DNA from: Chryseobacterium sp. c4a
GTDB lineage: Bacteria; Bacteroidota; Bacteroidia; Flavobacteriales; Weeksellaceae
NCBI RefSeq assembly: GCF_009900745.1
Contig: NZ_WXVU01000021.1
Location: 1 to 64,000 of the forward strand
Direction: 5' to 3'
Length of the DNA stretch: 64,000 bases
Below are positions 34,474 through 42,559 of this stretch, piece by piece. Numbering within the stretch: the first letter of the stretch is position 1; each line of letters starts with the position of its first letter. A model generated the notes under the pieces. It was given only the letters and a program-made list of their open reading frames with translations, made no database searches and was not told where the DNA came from. The translations under genes and the position numbers were made by a program.

Positions 34474-35463
34474 ATGGGTAATTTTATAGATTTCAACGCG
34501 GCAAAAAAACTGCATGATATGCAGGTCAATCAAAATAGAATTTCAGAATTATTTAATATCAAATATCCGATTATCCAGGCTGGGATGATCTGGCATTCAG
34601 GATGGAGATTGGCATCTGCTGTTTCCAACTGTGGTGGATTAGGATTAATAGGAGCAGGAAGTATGTATCCTGACATTCTTAGAGAAAACATTCAGAAATG
34701 CAAACAAGCTACTGATCAACCGTTTGGAGTGAATGTTCCTATGTTGTATCCCAATATAGAAGAAATCATTCAGATTATTATGGAGGAGGGTGTGAAGATT
34801 GTGTTTACATCAGCAGGAAATCCGAAAACGTATACAGAGGTTCTACAAAAAGAAGGAATCAAAGTAGCTCACGTAGTCTCTTCTACCAAATTTGCAGTGA
34901 AATGTGAAGATGCAGGAGTAGACGCAATAGTTGCTGAAGGCTTTGAAGCAGGAGGACATAACGGAAGGGATGAAACAACTACATTCTGTCTTATTCCCAA
35001 CGTGAAAAAACATATTTCAAAACCATTAATTGCAGCTGGAGGAATTGCCTTAGGCTCTCAGATGAAAGCCGCAATGATTCTTGGAGCAGACGGAGTACAA
35101 ATCGGGTCACGTTTTGCAGCTACTATAGAAGCAAGCGCTCATGAGAATTGGAAAAAGAAAATTACAGAACTTCAGGAAGGAGATACTCATTTAACCCTTA
35201 AAGAATTGGCTCCCGTAAGAATGGTTAAAAATAAATTCTTTAATGAACTTGAAGATATCTATCAGTCAGGAAGAAATAAAGAGGCGCTGACTGAATCATT
35301 AGGAAGAGCAAGAGCAAAGCGCGGAATGTTTGAAGGTGATATGGAAGATGGTGAACTTGAAATAGGACAGGTTTCAGCTTTGATTGATGATATTCTTCCG
35401 GTGGAAACGGTTTTCAATCACCTGTTGAAAGAATTTGAAGAAGTCAAAATGCCTTCCTTTTAA
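34474..35463 (+). CDS. NAD(P)H-dependent flavin oxidoreductase, nitronate monooxygenase family
   Basis: A 329-residue FMN-binding TIM barrel of the 2-nitropropane dioxygenase-like family. The opening ISELFNIKYPIIQAGMIW and CGGLGLIGAGSM match the family, the likely catalytic His lies in EGFEAGGHNGRDE, and LIAAGGIALGSQMKAAMILGADGVQIGSRF forms the phosphate-binding end. Members oxidise nitronates or act as enoyl-ACP reductase (FabK)-like enzymes; sequence alone does not choose here. A start at 34519 (MQVNQNRISELF) is an alternative. The alpha/beta hydrolase gene follows 32 bases later. Confidence 0.9.
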   Translation: MGNFIDFNAAKKLHDMQVNQNRISELFNIKYPIIQAGMIWHSGWRLASAVSNCGGLGLIGAGSMYPDILRENIQKCKQATDQPFGVNVPMLYPNIEEIIQIIMEEGVKIVFTSAGNPKTYTEVLQKEGIKVAHVVSSTKFAVKCEDAGVDAIVAEGFEAGGHNGRDETTTFCLIPNVKKHISKPLIAAGGIALGSQMKAAMILGADGVQIGSRFAATIEASAHENWKKKITELQEGDTHLTLKELAPVRMVKNKFFNELEDIYQSGRNKEALTESLGRARAKRGMFEGDMEDGELEIGQVSALIDDILPVETVFNHLLKEFEEVKMPSF

Positions 35464-35495
35464 AAAATAGGGAGAAATATAATAGTATAATTTGA

Positions 35496-36266
35496 ATGAT
35501 GGAAGTTAGTATCATTGATGTAAAGGGAAAAAAACTATATACAGAATATTACAATTCATTTGAAAATAAACCCACTCTTGTTTTTTTGCATGACTCGTTG
35601 GGATCTGTACAACTTTGGAGGGATCTGCCAGCCAAGCTTTCAGAGGCAACCCAATGTAATGTCCTTGTCTATGACCGGTTAGGGTATGGAAAATCTTATC
35701 CAATGCCTACTCATATAAGACCTGTAAATTACATGGAATTAGAAGCAGATCTGTTAAACGACCTGCTGGTAGAGCTTAATATCAACAATTCAATTTTATT
35801 CGGGCACAGCGATGGAGGAACAATTGCTTTGATTACAGCTGCAAAATATCCGGAAAAGGTGGAAGCGGTCATTTGTGAAGCCGGACATATCTTTGTTGAA
35901 GAAGTAACTTTAAAAGGCGTTTATGATGCCTGGGAAGCTTACAAAACTACCAATCTACCCGAGCGTCTTCAAAAATACCATGGAGATAAAGTCGAAACCT
36001 TATTCAAAGCCTGGACAGAAACCTGGACTCGCGATGACTACAGAACCTGGAACATTGAATATCTTTTGAAAGATATAACTTGCCCGCTTTTGTTTATTCA
36101 GGGAGAATCCGATGAATACGGGACTTTGGATCAGGTAGAGAAAACAGTAACTCAGGTAAGTGGCGCTGCTGAGAAATATATCATTCCGGGAATAGGACAT
36201 ACCCCACATAAAGAAGCACCCGACTTAGTACTGGAAAAAGCGATAGAATTTATCAAGAAATTATAA
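35496..36266 (+). CDS. Alpha/beta hydrolase
   Basis: A 256-residue cytoplasmic hydrolase of the alpha/beta fold. Oxyanion segment LVFLHDSLGSVQLW, YDRLGYGKS, nucleophile elbow FGHSDGGTIAL (Ser near residue 106), acid near FIQGESDEYG, and catalytic His in GIGHTPHKEAPDLV. The substrate is unknown; the family covers esterases, C-C hydrolases and haloperoxidase-like enzymes. It lies 32 bases after the flavin oxidoreductase in the same direction and ends at a terminator, so the pair probably forms one operon. Confidence 0.9.
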   Translation: MMEVSIIDVKGKKLYTEYYNSFENKPTLVFLHDSLGSVQLWRDLPAKLSEATQCNVLVYDRLGYGKSYPMPTHIRPVNYMELEADLLNDLLVELNINNSILFGHSDGGTIALITAAKYPEKVEAVICEAGHIFVEEVTLKGVYDAWEAYKTTNLPERLQKYHGDKVETLFKAWTETWTRDDYRTWNIEYLLKDITCPLLFIQGESDEYGTLDQVEKTVTQVSGAAEKYIIPGIGHTPHKEAPDLVLEKAIEFIKKL

Positions 36267-36276
36267 CATAAAAATT

Positions 36277-36309
36277 AAAGCATCTTATTTGAAACTAGGA
36301 TGCTTTTTT
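36277..36309 (+). terminator. Terminator of the oxidoreductase-hydrolase unit
   Basis: Stem AAGCATC / GATGCTT with a 15-nt loop followed by TTTTTT. Confidence 0.75.
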
Positions 36310-36547
36310 ATAAAATGATCCTATTTAGGTTGAACATGAGTTTTTTGTACAATATGTATACAATTGTCACTCAGTGAATTTAAAAAGCATTTAAGTAGGA
36401 AAAAGCAGAAGGTCAATTATTTTCCTAAGATATAACATTAAGGAAAACAAAGTATAGATGATCTATTGAAACTAATGAATGACATTAATCTATACACAAA
36501 GCCTTTATTCTAGCCTGAAATTACAATAAATCCACAATGAATTTCAC

Positions 36548-36577
36548 TTGTTAGAGATATGTAATTCTTTACTTTTG
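36548..36577 (+). promoter_or_regulatory. Orphan promoter with -33 TTG and -7 TACTTTTG
   Basis: TTG at 36548-36550 and TACTTTTG at 36570-36577 are 19 bases apart, close to the Bacteroidetes consensus spacing. No protein-coding gene follows on this strand; a terminator hairpin lies 64 bases further on. Confidence 0.5.
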
Positions 36578-36582
36578 AGAAA

Positions 36583-36669
36583 TAGGTTTAGCAAAAGTAA
36601 TGGTATGAATCATTAAAGGTTTGTTTTGGTATGAATGTGTGAAGAGATGCAATTTTGCATCTCTTTTTG
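36583..36669 (+). ncRNA. Candidate small RNA of about 85-90 nt
   Basis: This is the interval between the expected start after TACTTTTG and the hairpin AGAGATGCAA / TTGCATCTCT plus TTTTTG at 36641-36669. The ATGs inside open only two- to four-codon frames, so the transcript would be noncoding. The rest of the 410-base gap (36267-36676) shows no gene. Support is only the promoter-terminator pair. Confidence 0.35.
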
Positions 36670-36676
36670 TTTTTAA

Positions 36677-37294
36677 TTATAATAATTGAATTTCAGCAGC
36701 AATATTGGCTCTGGCTTGGACTTCATACTTTTCTTTAAAATATTCAGTCTTAAAGATACTTTCAAGTTCCAGAAAATGTTTAAGCACTTTTTTTCTTCCG
36801 GGTTTATAAAGAAGATCAGGATAAATAGAATATTCTTTTCGAATCATTCTCGTATAAGAAAGATAGCTTTCAAGATCTTTTCCAAGGACAGAAAGGTCTG
36901 CATCCAAAAGATAGTTGGTGTCTTCATCTTTCGATTTCTGATGGTGTTGGGTCGCCAGAATCTGATCAGAGATAAGTTCTATACGGCTTTGAGGAAAACC
37001 AAGTTCAGAAAGTTTTTCTTTAGCCTTTAAAGCACTTTTTTCTTCATTAGATTTAGAAGTTGCATTATAAACAATATCATGATAGAAAATAGCAAAAGAA
37101 ACAACTGTAAAATCAGAAATTTTATCTTTTACAGGCTCTAGTTCCGTTAGCATATTTTCCAGATGAAGAAGATTGTGATAATGCCTGCCTTTTTCAGTAT
37201 ATTTTGTATCAATCTCTTTCCATAGATTGTTAATTAAACGCTGATCCTTGGTAAAAGGTAAACAAAGCTGTTCAAATTGATCTTTAATATTCAT
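36677..37294 (-). CDS. HD-superfamily metal-dependent phosphohydrolase (COG4339-like)
   Basis: A 205-residue protein. RHYHNLLHLENML and FAIFYHDIVYN supply the His and His-Asp metal ligands, with a further Asp in NYLLDADLSVLG. This pattern is that of the predicted HD phosphohydrolases of COG4339, whose substrate is unknown. A nucleotide is plausible. The start is 26 bases downstream of the rhodanese stop on the same strand, so the two genes are probably co-transcribed, with rhodanese first. Confidence 0.88.
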   Translation of the reverse strand: MNIKDQFEQLCLPFTKDQRLINNLWKEIDTKYTEKGRHYHNLLHLENMLTELEPVKDKISDFTVVSFAIFYHDIVYNATSKSNEEKSALKAKEKLSELGFPQSRIELISDQILATQHHQKSKDEDTNYLLDADLSVLGKDLESYLSYTRMIRKEYSIYPDLLYKPGRKKVLKHFLELESIFKTEYFKEKYEVQARANIAAEIQLL

Positions 37295-37320
37295 GGTGAA
37301 AAGGTATAAAAAAAGGAACT

Positions 37321-37620
37321 TTAAAAAGTTCCTCTGTTTGCTTCAAGAACAGCCTTTAGCTCAGCCCAGCCGCCACCGTTATAACCGTCTTTTAATCCTT
37401 GTGTGTTTAGATATTCCAATGCTTTCCCACTTCTGTTTCCACTTCTGCAGAATAAAATTACCGGTTTTTCGATAGAAAGGATCTCATCCTGTCTGTCATC
37501 TACTTCACCCAGTGGAATATTTTTGGCACCATCTATATTCCCGTCCATTTCAAGCTCCATTGGCTCACGAACGTCGATTAATTCATAGTTTCCAGATTGT
37601 ATTACTTCTATTAAAGACAT
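37321..37620 (-). CDS. Single-domain rhodanese-like protein
   Basis: A 99-residue sulfurtransferase-type domain. DVREPMELEMDGNIDGAKNI and PVILFCRSGNRSGKALEYL are diagnostic. C58 is the persulfide-forming active-site cysteine, and the six-residue loop CRSGNR suits sulfur transfer rather than a phosphatase. The single domain and no signal peptide suggest a cytoplasmic role in sulfur or cyanide handling. First gene of a probable pair with the HD protein. Confidence 0.92.
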   Translation of the reverse strand: MSLIEVIQSGNYELIDVREPMELEMDGNIDGAKNIPLGEVDDRQDEILSIEKPVILFCRSGNRSGKALEYLNTQGLKDGYNGGGWAELKAVLEANRGTF

Positions 37621-37771
37621 AGTTGTTTGTTTTAAACATTAAATTGTAGACGAAATTACGTAATTTTTTTTTGAAAAAAATCTTAATAGAAACATAAATT
37701 TTCAGAAAAGAAATAGATTTGAACTTGATGACGAAAGAAATCGACTCATCGGAAGATTGATAAAATAATCT

Positions 37772-37779
37772 TAATTTTG
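37772..37779 (+). promoter_or_regulatory. queG promoter, -7 box TAATTTTG
   Basis: TAATTTTG fits TAnnTTTG. Initiation about six bases later coincides with the GTG at 37784 and lies just before the ATG at 37793. Confidence 0.5.
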
Positions 37780-37792
37780 CACTGTGAAATTA

Positions 37793-38731
37793 ATGAACGC
37801 TGGTGCCGAAAAATATTCCGAATTGATAAAGTCTAAAGCTAAAAGCTTTGGGTTCCAGAGTTGTGGAATATCTAAAGCTGATTTTTTGGAGGAAGATGCT
37901 GCACACCTTGAAAAATGGTTGAAAAATAACTGCCATGGAGAAATGAAATACATGGAAAACCATTTCGATAAAAGACTCGATCCAAGATTACTGGTGGAAG
38001 GTTCTAAATCTGTAATTTCACTTTCTTATAACTATTTCCCTGAAGAAAAAATTTCCATTCTGGAGAATTTTAAAATCTCAAAATATGCTTATGCTGAAGA
38101 TTACCATGAAGTGATCAAAGAGATTCTCCGAGAAATGGTTGCTGAATTACAGGAAGAAATAGGAGAGTTCGGATTCCGGGTTTTTGTAGATTCTGCACCT
38201 GTATTGGAAAGAAGCTGGGCTCGGAAATCAGGAATTGGCTGGGTAGGGAAGAATGCTAATCTGATTACCAAACAAAACGGATCCTTTTACTTTCTGGCAG
38301 AAATTATCTGCGATCTGGAGCTTATAGCGGATCATGAAACAACAGATCATTGTGGAACCTGCAGAAAATGTATTGATGCATGCCCCACAGATGCTATTGT
38401 TTCAGAAAAGATCATTGATGGTAGCCGTTGTATTTCTTATGCTACGATAGAACTTAAAAACGAAATTCCGGATCATTTTAAAAATAAAATGGAAGACTGG
38501 ATGTTTGGATGTGATATATGCCAGGATGTATGCCCCTGGAATCGCTTTTCCGCACCTCATCAGCAGAGTCGGTTCAAGCCGAATGAAGCATTGAAGAACT
38601 TCAAAAAAGGAGAATGGAAAGAACTTACTCAGGAGATCTTCTCCGAGATCTTTAGAAAATCCCCCGTAAAAAGAACAAAATTTGCAGGTCTGAAAAGAAA
38701 TATTGAATTTCTGCAAAGATCTTCAGACTAA
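37793..38731 (+). CDS. queG: Epoxyqueuosine reductase
   Basis: The cobalamin- and iron-sulfur-dependent last step of queuosine synthesis in tRNA. The 312-residue product has the QueG N-terminal region (FGFQSCGISKADFLEEDA, GEMKYMENHFDKRLDPRLL), the catalytic-Asp-bearing segment FRVFVDSAPVLERSWARKSG, and two 4Fe-4S motifs CGTCRKCIDACP and CDICQDVCPW. A short HEAT-like tail of E. coli QueG is missing, as in other shorter family members. The ATG at 37793 is used; a GTG at 37784 would add three residues and make the message leaderless. Confidence 0.94.
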   Translation: MNAGAEKYSELIKSKAKSFGFQSCGISKADFLEEDAAHLEKWLKNNCHGEMKYMENHFDKRLDPRLLVEGSKSVISLSYNYFPEEKISILENFKISKYAYAEDYHEVIKEILREMVAELQEEIGEFGFRVFVDSAPVLERSWARKSGIGWVGKNANLITKQNGSFYFLAEIICDLELIADHETTDHCGTCRKCIDACPTDAIVSEKIIDGSRCISYATIELKNEIPDHFKNKMEDWMFGCDICQDVCPWNRFSAPHQQSRFKPNEALKNFKKGEWKELTQEIFSEIFRKSPVKRTKFAGLKRNIEFLQRSSD

Positions 38732-39092
38732 TTTTTGCTTACCTAATTGGTGACAATTCCCATGTTGGAAATTTTTAAAGTTCCAAATAAGAGCTGATGG
38801 TCGACCATTCCCTAGGTTTTCTACGCTAAGGAGGTTTAGATTTAACTGAATAAGTTGTATGAAAAACCTTTCCTAAAAAGAAAAATTGATTTTCAGGAGA
38901 TTAAAATCTCACCGAAAATCAACGTTTTTTTTGTATTCTTTTTGGAGCTGTTTTTACTCTTACTTTAAATCTTTTTTGTGACTTGGTATTTTTACGCATA
39001 TTTGTGAATATTTCGTAACTAAATATAGTGTTTTTTTCGATTAAAACAAATACTTTTACGAAAAACTATATATTAAATTTTATTCAAAAAAC
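38732..39092. other. Intergenic stretch with late terminator
   Basis: No gene seen. It contains a small hairpin (TTGGAA / TTCCAA near 38765-38786), the palindrome ATGGTCGACCAT, and a terminator at 38886-38932, so a transcript may run about 150-200 bases past queG. The rest is AT-rich leader to the next gene. Confidence 0.4.
38886..38932 (+). terminator. Rho-independent terminator
   Basis: TTGATTTTC / GAAAATCAA outer stem with an inner GGAGAT / ATCTC part, followed by CG and eight T. Confidence 0.75.
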
Positions 39093-39776
39093 ATGACTGT
39101 GAAAACCATATTAATATACGTGTTGAAAATTGTAGGAGTTATTCTGGGAATTGTAATTATATATGTTCTTCTGGGGCTACTGATCCCTTTTATTCCGGTC
39201 TCTGCCAAAGATGATGGTGAAAAGAAAGACATCCCAATCTATATTTATACCAATGGAGTACATACAGATATTGTAATGCCCGTAAAAAATAATCTGAAAG
39301 ACTGGAGCCTTATGATTCCTTTTGCAGATACAAAATCTAAAAAAACAGATTATCAGTATATTGGAATAGGATGGGGAGATAAAGGTTTTTATCTGGATAC
39401 TCCAACCTGGGCTGATCTGAAGTTCTCAACAGCAGTAAAAGCAGCATTTTGGTTAAGTGATTCAGCAATGCATACTACCTATTATTATGCAATGAAAGAA
39501 GGAGAAGACTGTAAAATGATGATGATCAGCAGAAGCCAGTACCTTAGTTTAGTTAAATTTGTAGAAGATAAATTCGACAGAGATCAGAATGGGAAATTCA
39601 TGCTGATTCCTACCAATGCAGTATATGGTGATAATGATGCATTTTATGATGCAAAAGGAACATATAGCTTCCTTTATACCTGCAATACCTGGACAAATAA
39701 CGCATTGAAGGCTGCAGGACAAAAGGCTGCGCTTTGGACACCTTCTGATTTTGGAATTTTCCATCATTATAAATAA
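39093..39776 (+). CDS. TIGR02117 / DUF2459 family membrane-anchored protein
   Basis: A 227-residue protein with one N-terminal membrane helix (about 5-30) and a periplasmic domain. The motifs IYTNGVHTDIVMPV, YIGIGWGDKGFYLDTPTW and FLYTCNTWTNNALKAAG are the conserved blocks of TIGR02117. His, Asp and Cys residues in these blocks suggest a hydrolase-like (papain/NlpC-type) site, but no activity is established. An L,D-transpeptidase-like lipoprotein follows after two bases, so both may act at the cell wall. Confidence 0.88.
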   Translation: MTVKTILIYVLKIVGVILGIVIIYVLLGLLIPFIPVSAKDDGEKKDIPIYIYTNGVHTDIVMPVKNNLKDWSLMIPFADTKSKKTDYQYIGIGWGDKGFYLDTPTWADLKFSTAVKAAFWLSDSAMHTTYYYAMKEGEDCKMMMISRSQYLSLVKFVEDKFDRDQNGKFMLIPTNAVYGDNDAFYDAKGTYSFLYTCNTWTNNALKAAGQKAALWTPSDFGIFHHYK

Positions 39777-39778
39777 AC

Positions 39779-40426
39779 ATGAAACCTGTTTTTCTATTCT
39801 GTACTTTTCTTTTAGCTTTGTCCTGTGGTAAAGATCAGGTAGAAAGAAAATATCCTGTTGAAGAGACTTCTGTAACAGTTGAAAAGAAACCAAAAGCCGA
39901 TTTTCACCGCATAAAAACCAAAGCCGAGGAAGCATTGAAATTCTGCCGTTCAAAGAATCTGAGTACAGATTTCTGTATTCTGATTGATATGAGCCTTCAT
40001 TCAGGGATTAAACGCTTTTTTGTCTGGGATTTTGCAAAACAAGCTGTTGCCAAAGAATACCTGGTAGGGCATGGTTGTGGATTTAATGCCTGGAGCAGTG
40101 ATGAATCCAGAGATCATCCGAGGTTCAGTAATGAAGATGGAAGTCATCTTTCATCATTAGGAAAATACAAACTACAGGGCAGAGGATATAGCGAATGGGG
40201 AATTAATGTGAAATATCTGATGCACGGCCTTGAAGAAACCAATAGCAATGCCTTGAAGAGATTCATTGTTTTCCATTCCTGGGAAATGATGAGTGATGAA
40301 GAAGTGTTCCCCAAAGGATCACCGGAAGGATGGGGCTGTCCCACAATTTCAAATAATGCCATGAAGGAAATAGATCCGATGATTCAGAACTCAGCAAAAC
40401 CTGTTCTGATGTGGATCTATAATTAA
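39779..40426 (+). CDS. Murein L,D-transpeptidase catalytic-domain lipoprotein
   Basis: A 215-residue lipoprotein (lipobox LALSC) with the PF13645-type domain: FCILIDMSLHSGIKRFFVWD, VGHGCGFNAWSSDESRDHP, GKYKLQGRGYSEWGINVKY, and the catalytic stretch RFIVFHSWEMM to GWGCPTISNNAMKEID, with the nucleophilic Cys next to Pro-Thr. Such proteins would cut or cross-link peptidoglycan peptides at the outer-membrane side. It is the middle gene of a compact unit, two bases after the TIGR02117 gene and 12 before the SRPBCC gene. Confidence 0.88.
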   Translation: MKPVFLFCTFLLALSCGKDQVERKYPVEETSVTVEKKPKADFHRIKTKAEEALKFCRSKNLSTDFCILIDMSLHSGIKRFFVWDFAKQAVAKEYLVGHGCGFNAWSSDESRDHPRFSNEDGSHLSSLGKYKLQGRGYSEWGINVKYLMHGLEETNSNALKRFIVFHSWEMMSDEEVFPKGSPEGWGCPTISNNAMKEIDPMIQNSAKPVLMWIYN

Positions 40427-40438
40427 AAAAGAAGTAAG

Positions 40439-40891
40439 ATGAAACATAAGCTTTTCCGTGAACAACAATTAAATTGTGATATAGAAACAGCCTGGAAATT
40501 CTTTTCCTCAGCCAATAACCTTTCAGAAATTACCCCGAAGGATATGGGCTTTACTGTATTGACAGCAATGGAAAATGATGAGATCTATGAAGGAATGCTC
40601 ATCGATTACTATGTTTCTCCATTATTTGGAATTAAAATGAAATGGCAGACTGAGATTACTCATGTCGATTTCCAGAAAAGTTTCATCGATTTCCAACGAA
40701 AAGGGCCTTACAAACTATGGAAGCACCACCACGAGTTTATTCCGAACGACGAAGGTGTCCTGATGAGAGATACTATAGATTATGAACTTCCTATGGTATT
40801 TCTAGGCGAAATTGCCCATTCTTTATTCGTAAAAAAGAAACTCGATCATATTTTTGATTATAGGTTCAGAGTATTAAGCAGATTATTCTAA
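40439..40891 (+). CDS. SRPBCC (START-like) family protein
   Basis: A 150-residue soluble protein whose opening MKHKLFREQQLNCDIETAWKFFSS and following LSEITPKDMGFTVL are typical of SRPBCC/polyketide-cyclase-like ligand-binding folds, often listed as cell-division-inhibitor-like in flavobacteria. MRDTIDYELPMVFLGEIAHSL forms the late strand and helix. It would bind a hydrophobic ligand. Third gene of the unit beginning at 39093. Confidence 0.85.
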   Translation: MKHKLFREQQLNCDIETAWKFFSSANNLSEITPKDMGFTVLTAMENDEIYEGMLIDYYVSPLFGIKMKWQTEITHVDFQKSFIDFQRKGPYKLWKHHHEFIPNDEGVLMRDTIDYELPMVFLGEIAHSLFVKKKLDHIFDYRFRVLSRLF

Positions 40892-40989
40892 AATACCCAT
40901 ATAATAACCCTTTTTTAATTCAAATAAATGACTGTTTCATAACAAGTTTATGATTTTCGGTCACATCAATAATAAATTAACAATAACAA

Positions 40990-41916
40990 GTGATTTTTCC
41001 TAAAGCAAAAAAAATAGCCAAAGACCTTGGTTGGTATAAAACAGAGAATAGCGTATTTGGACTTTACAAAGGGTATTTTTTCAGTGTTTCAGATGCAAGT
41101 TTAATAAGTACTCCACAATATAAATTTGTAACAGTAACCACTGGTAGTTTGACAGAAGAACAAAAGTTACACATTAAATCTGAGCTGCAAGCAAACAAAA
41201 GGAAATTAAGATTTACAAACTTTGAAATCAAAGACAATGGTATCTTTTTCCAATTCGTTGAAAATATAACTTTAACCCAGCTCAAGACTGTTTACTCATT
41301 GTTCGATTTTTTGGTTGAACTATTCAAAAAACTTAATATAGAAGAGCAACGCAGCTGTCATAATTGTGAGTCAGAACAAAAAAATAATTATTATGACCTT
41401 AATGGAACAGGCGTTATGTTTTGCGAGACCTGTTTTAGTGATACCAATAATAATTTCTATGAAATTGAAAGAAAAAAGACGGCAGAAGAAAAGAGCTATT
41501 GGGCAGGCTTTTTAGGAGCCATTATTTTTTCAATTCCCTTAATTGCTATTTGGGTTTTATTTTCTGTATATTTAAAAGGAATTGCCATGGGAATTGCGTT
41601 GGTGATTGCTTTTTTAGGGTATTTGGGATATGGTTACTTCAAAGGAAAAAATGGAATTTGGAGAAAGTATATTATTGTTATTACAACCACTATAAGTATC
41701 ATTATTTCAAACGTTATAGCTACAATTGCTTCCTTGGTAAAGCAGGGCTCTACTTTAAGTAATGCCATCCAGGAGTTTCAAACCAGTGAAATAGTAAAAG
41801 AAGTATTTTATGCGAATATGGTTATTTCTTTTATTTTGGGATCAGCTGCCTGGATTTGGATATTGTTTATCATGAAAGATGATAAACTAATGATAAAGCC
41901 CGCAGATCAATTTTAA
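40990..41916 (+). CDS. Membrane protein with zinc-ribbon-like segment, function unknown
   Basis: A 308-residue protein. The soluble N-terminal domain (about 1-115) is followed by a four-cysteine segment (CHNCESEQ, then CETCFSD about 20 residues later) that could bind zinc, then about four membrane helices between 170 and 300 (e.g. AGFLGAIIFSIPLIAIWVLF). I do not recognise the family. The start is a GTG (MIFPKAKKIAK). It has a terminator of its own and appears unrelated to the preceding unit. Confidence 0.75.
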   Translation: MIFPKAKKIAKDLGWYKTENSVFGLYKGYFFSVSDASLISTPQYKFVTVTTGSLTEEQKLHIKSELQANKRKLRFTNFEIKDNGIFFQFVENITLTQLKTVYSLFDFLVELFKKLNIEEQRSCHNCESEQKNNYYDLNGTGVMFCETCFSDTNNNFYEIERKKTAEEKSYWAGFLGAIIFSIPLIAIWVLFSVYLKGIAMGIALVIAFLGYLGYGYFKGKNGIWRKYIIVITTTISIIISNVIATIASLVKQGSTLSNAIQEFQTSEIVKEVFYANMVISFILGSAAWIWILFIMKDDKLMIKPADQF

Positions 41917-41928
41917 TACTAAAAATAT

Positions 41929-41958
41929 AAACCATCCGAATTTTCGGGTGGTTTTTTT
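41929..41958 (+). terminator. Terminator of the zinc-ribbon membrane protein gene
   Basis: AAACCATCCGAA / TTCGGGTGGTTT stem followed by TTTTT. Confidence 0.8.
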
Positions 41959-42117
41959 ATAAAATAGATCTTCTATAAGACAGCTTGGGTAGATGAAGAG
42001 AGCTGTTGGTACAAAATGAGATCCTGAAAATGTATTTTTATGATCCAAATTATAATATATGTTTCATTGTTTAAGTTTTTTTAACAGTTAAAGAGCCGGT
42101 TTTCCGGGCGAAATTCC

Positions 42118-42125
42118 TATTTTTG
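42118..42125 (+). promoter_or_regulatory. Promoter of the RND operon lead gene, -7 box TATTTTTG
   Basis: TATTTTTG fits TAnnTTTG, 42 bases before the ATG at 42168. Confidence 0.5.
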
Positions 42126-42167
42126 CAAAACTATCGTTTTTACTGAAAAACTAAGTATTCTATTGAC

Positions 42168-42500
42168 ATGGCAGGTCTGAGGTCATTTTTCTATTTCTAT
42201 ATACTATTGGTTTTTACCCTTTTCAATTCGAATTGGGCAGAAAAATCATTGCAGAATATACCTCATCTTCCCCATGTAAGTAATATCCACCTTCTGGATG
42301 TTTACGAAGAAGCAGATATGAATACGCATGCGCTGCCTGCTGCTTCTAAAATTGTAAAATACTCAGGACGTAAAGACGATCAAGCAGTCGGTGATTTCTC
42401 AGCAGTTTTAAAAGTTGCTCCGAAAATTGTACTTCCCGATATTGCTGTTTCTACTATTTGTGGAGTTAAATCCTTTCTCCATCTCCTCCAGTTGTACTAG
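42168..42500 (+). CDS. Small hypothetical protein ahead of the RND efflux genes
   Basis: A 110-residue protein with a hydrophobic N-terminus (RSFFYFYILLVFTLFNSNWA) that is either a signal peptide or an anchor. The rest, including YEEADMNTHALPAASKIVKY, matches no family I know. It has a promoter box and lies 59 bases before the adaptor gene, so it probably shares the transcript. It is too small to be a TetR-like regulator and has no DNA-binding motif. Confidence 0.6.
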   Translation: MAGLRSFFYFYILLVFTLFNSNWAEKSLQNIPHLPHVSNIHLLDVYEEADMNTHALPAASKIVKYSGRKDDQAVGDFSAVLKVAPKIVLPDIAVSTICGVKSFLHLLQLY

Positions 42501-42559
42501 TTTAAGGTATTGAATTTCAATTTATTTTAACGAAAATTTTATAACCTAAACATTCAAAA

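Noticed and set aside
36340..36372. TTGTACAATATGTATACAATTG as an operator
   Set aside because: Only five-base arms pair well; such sequence is common by chance in AT-rich DNA.
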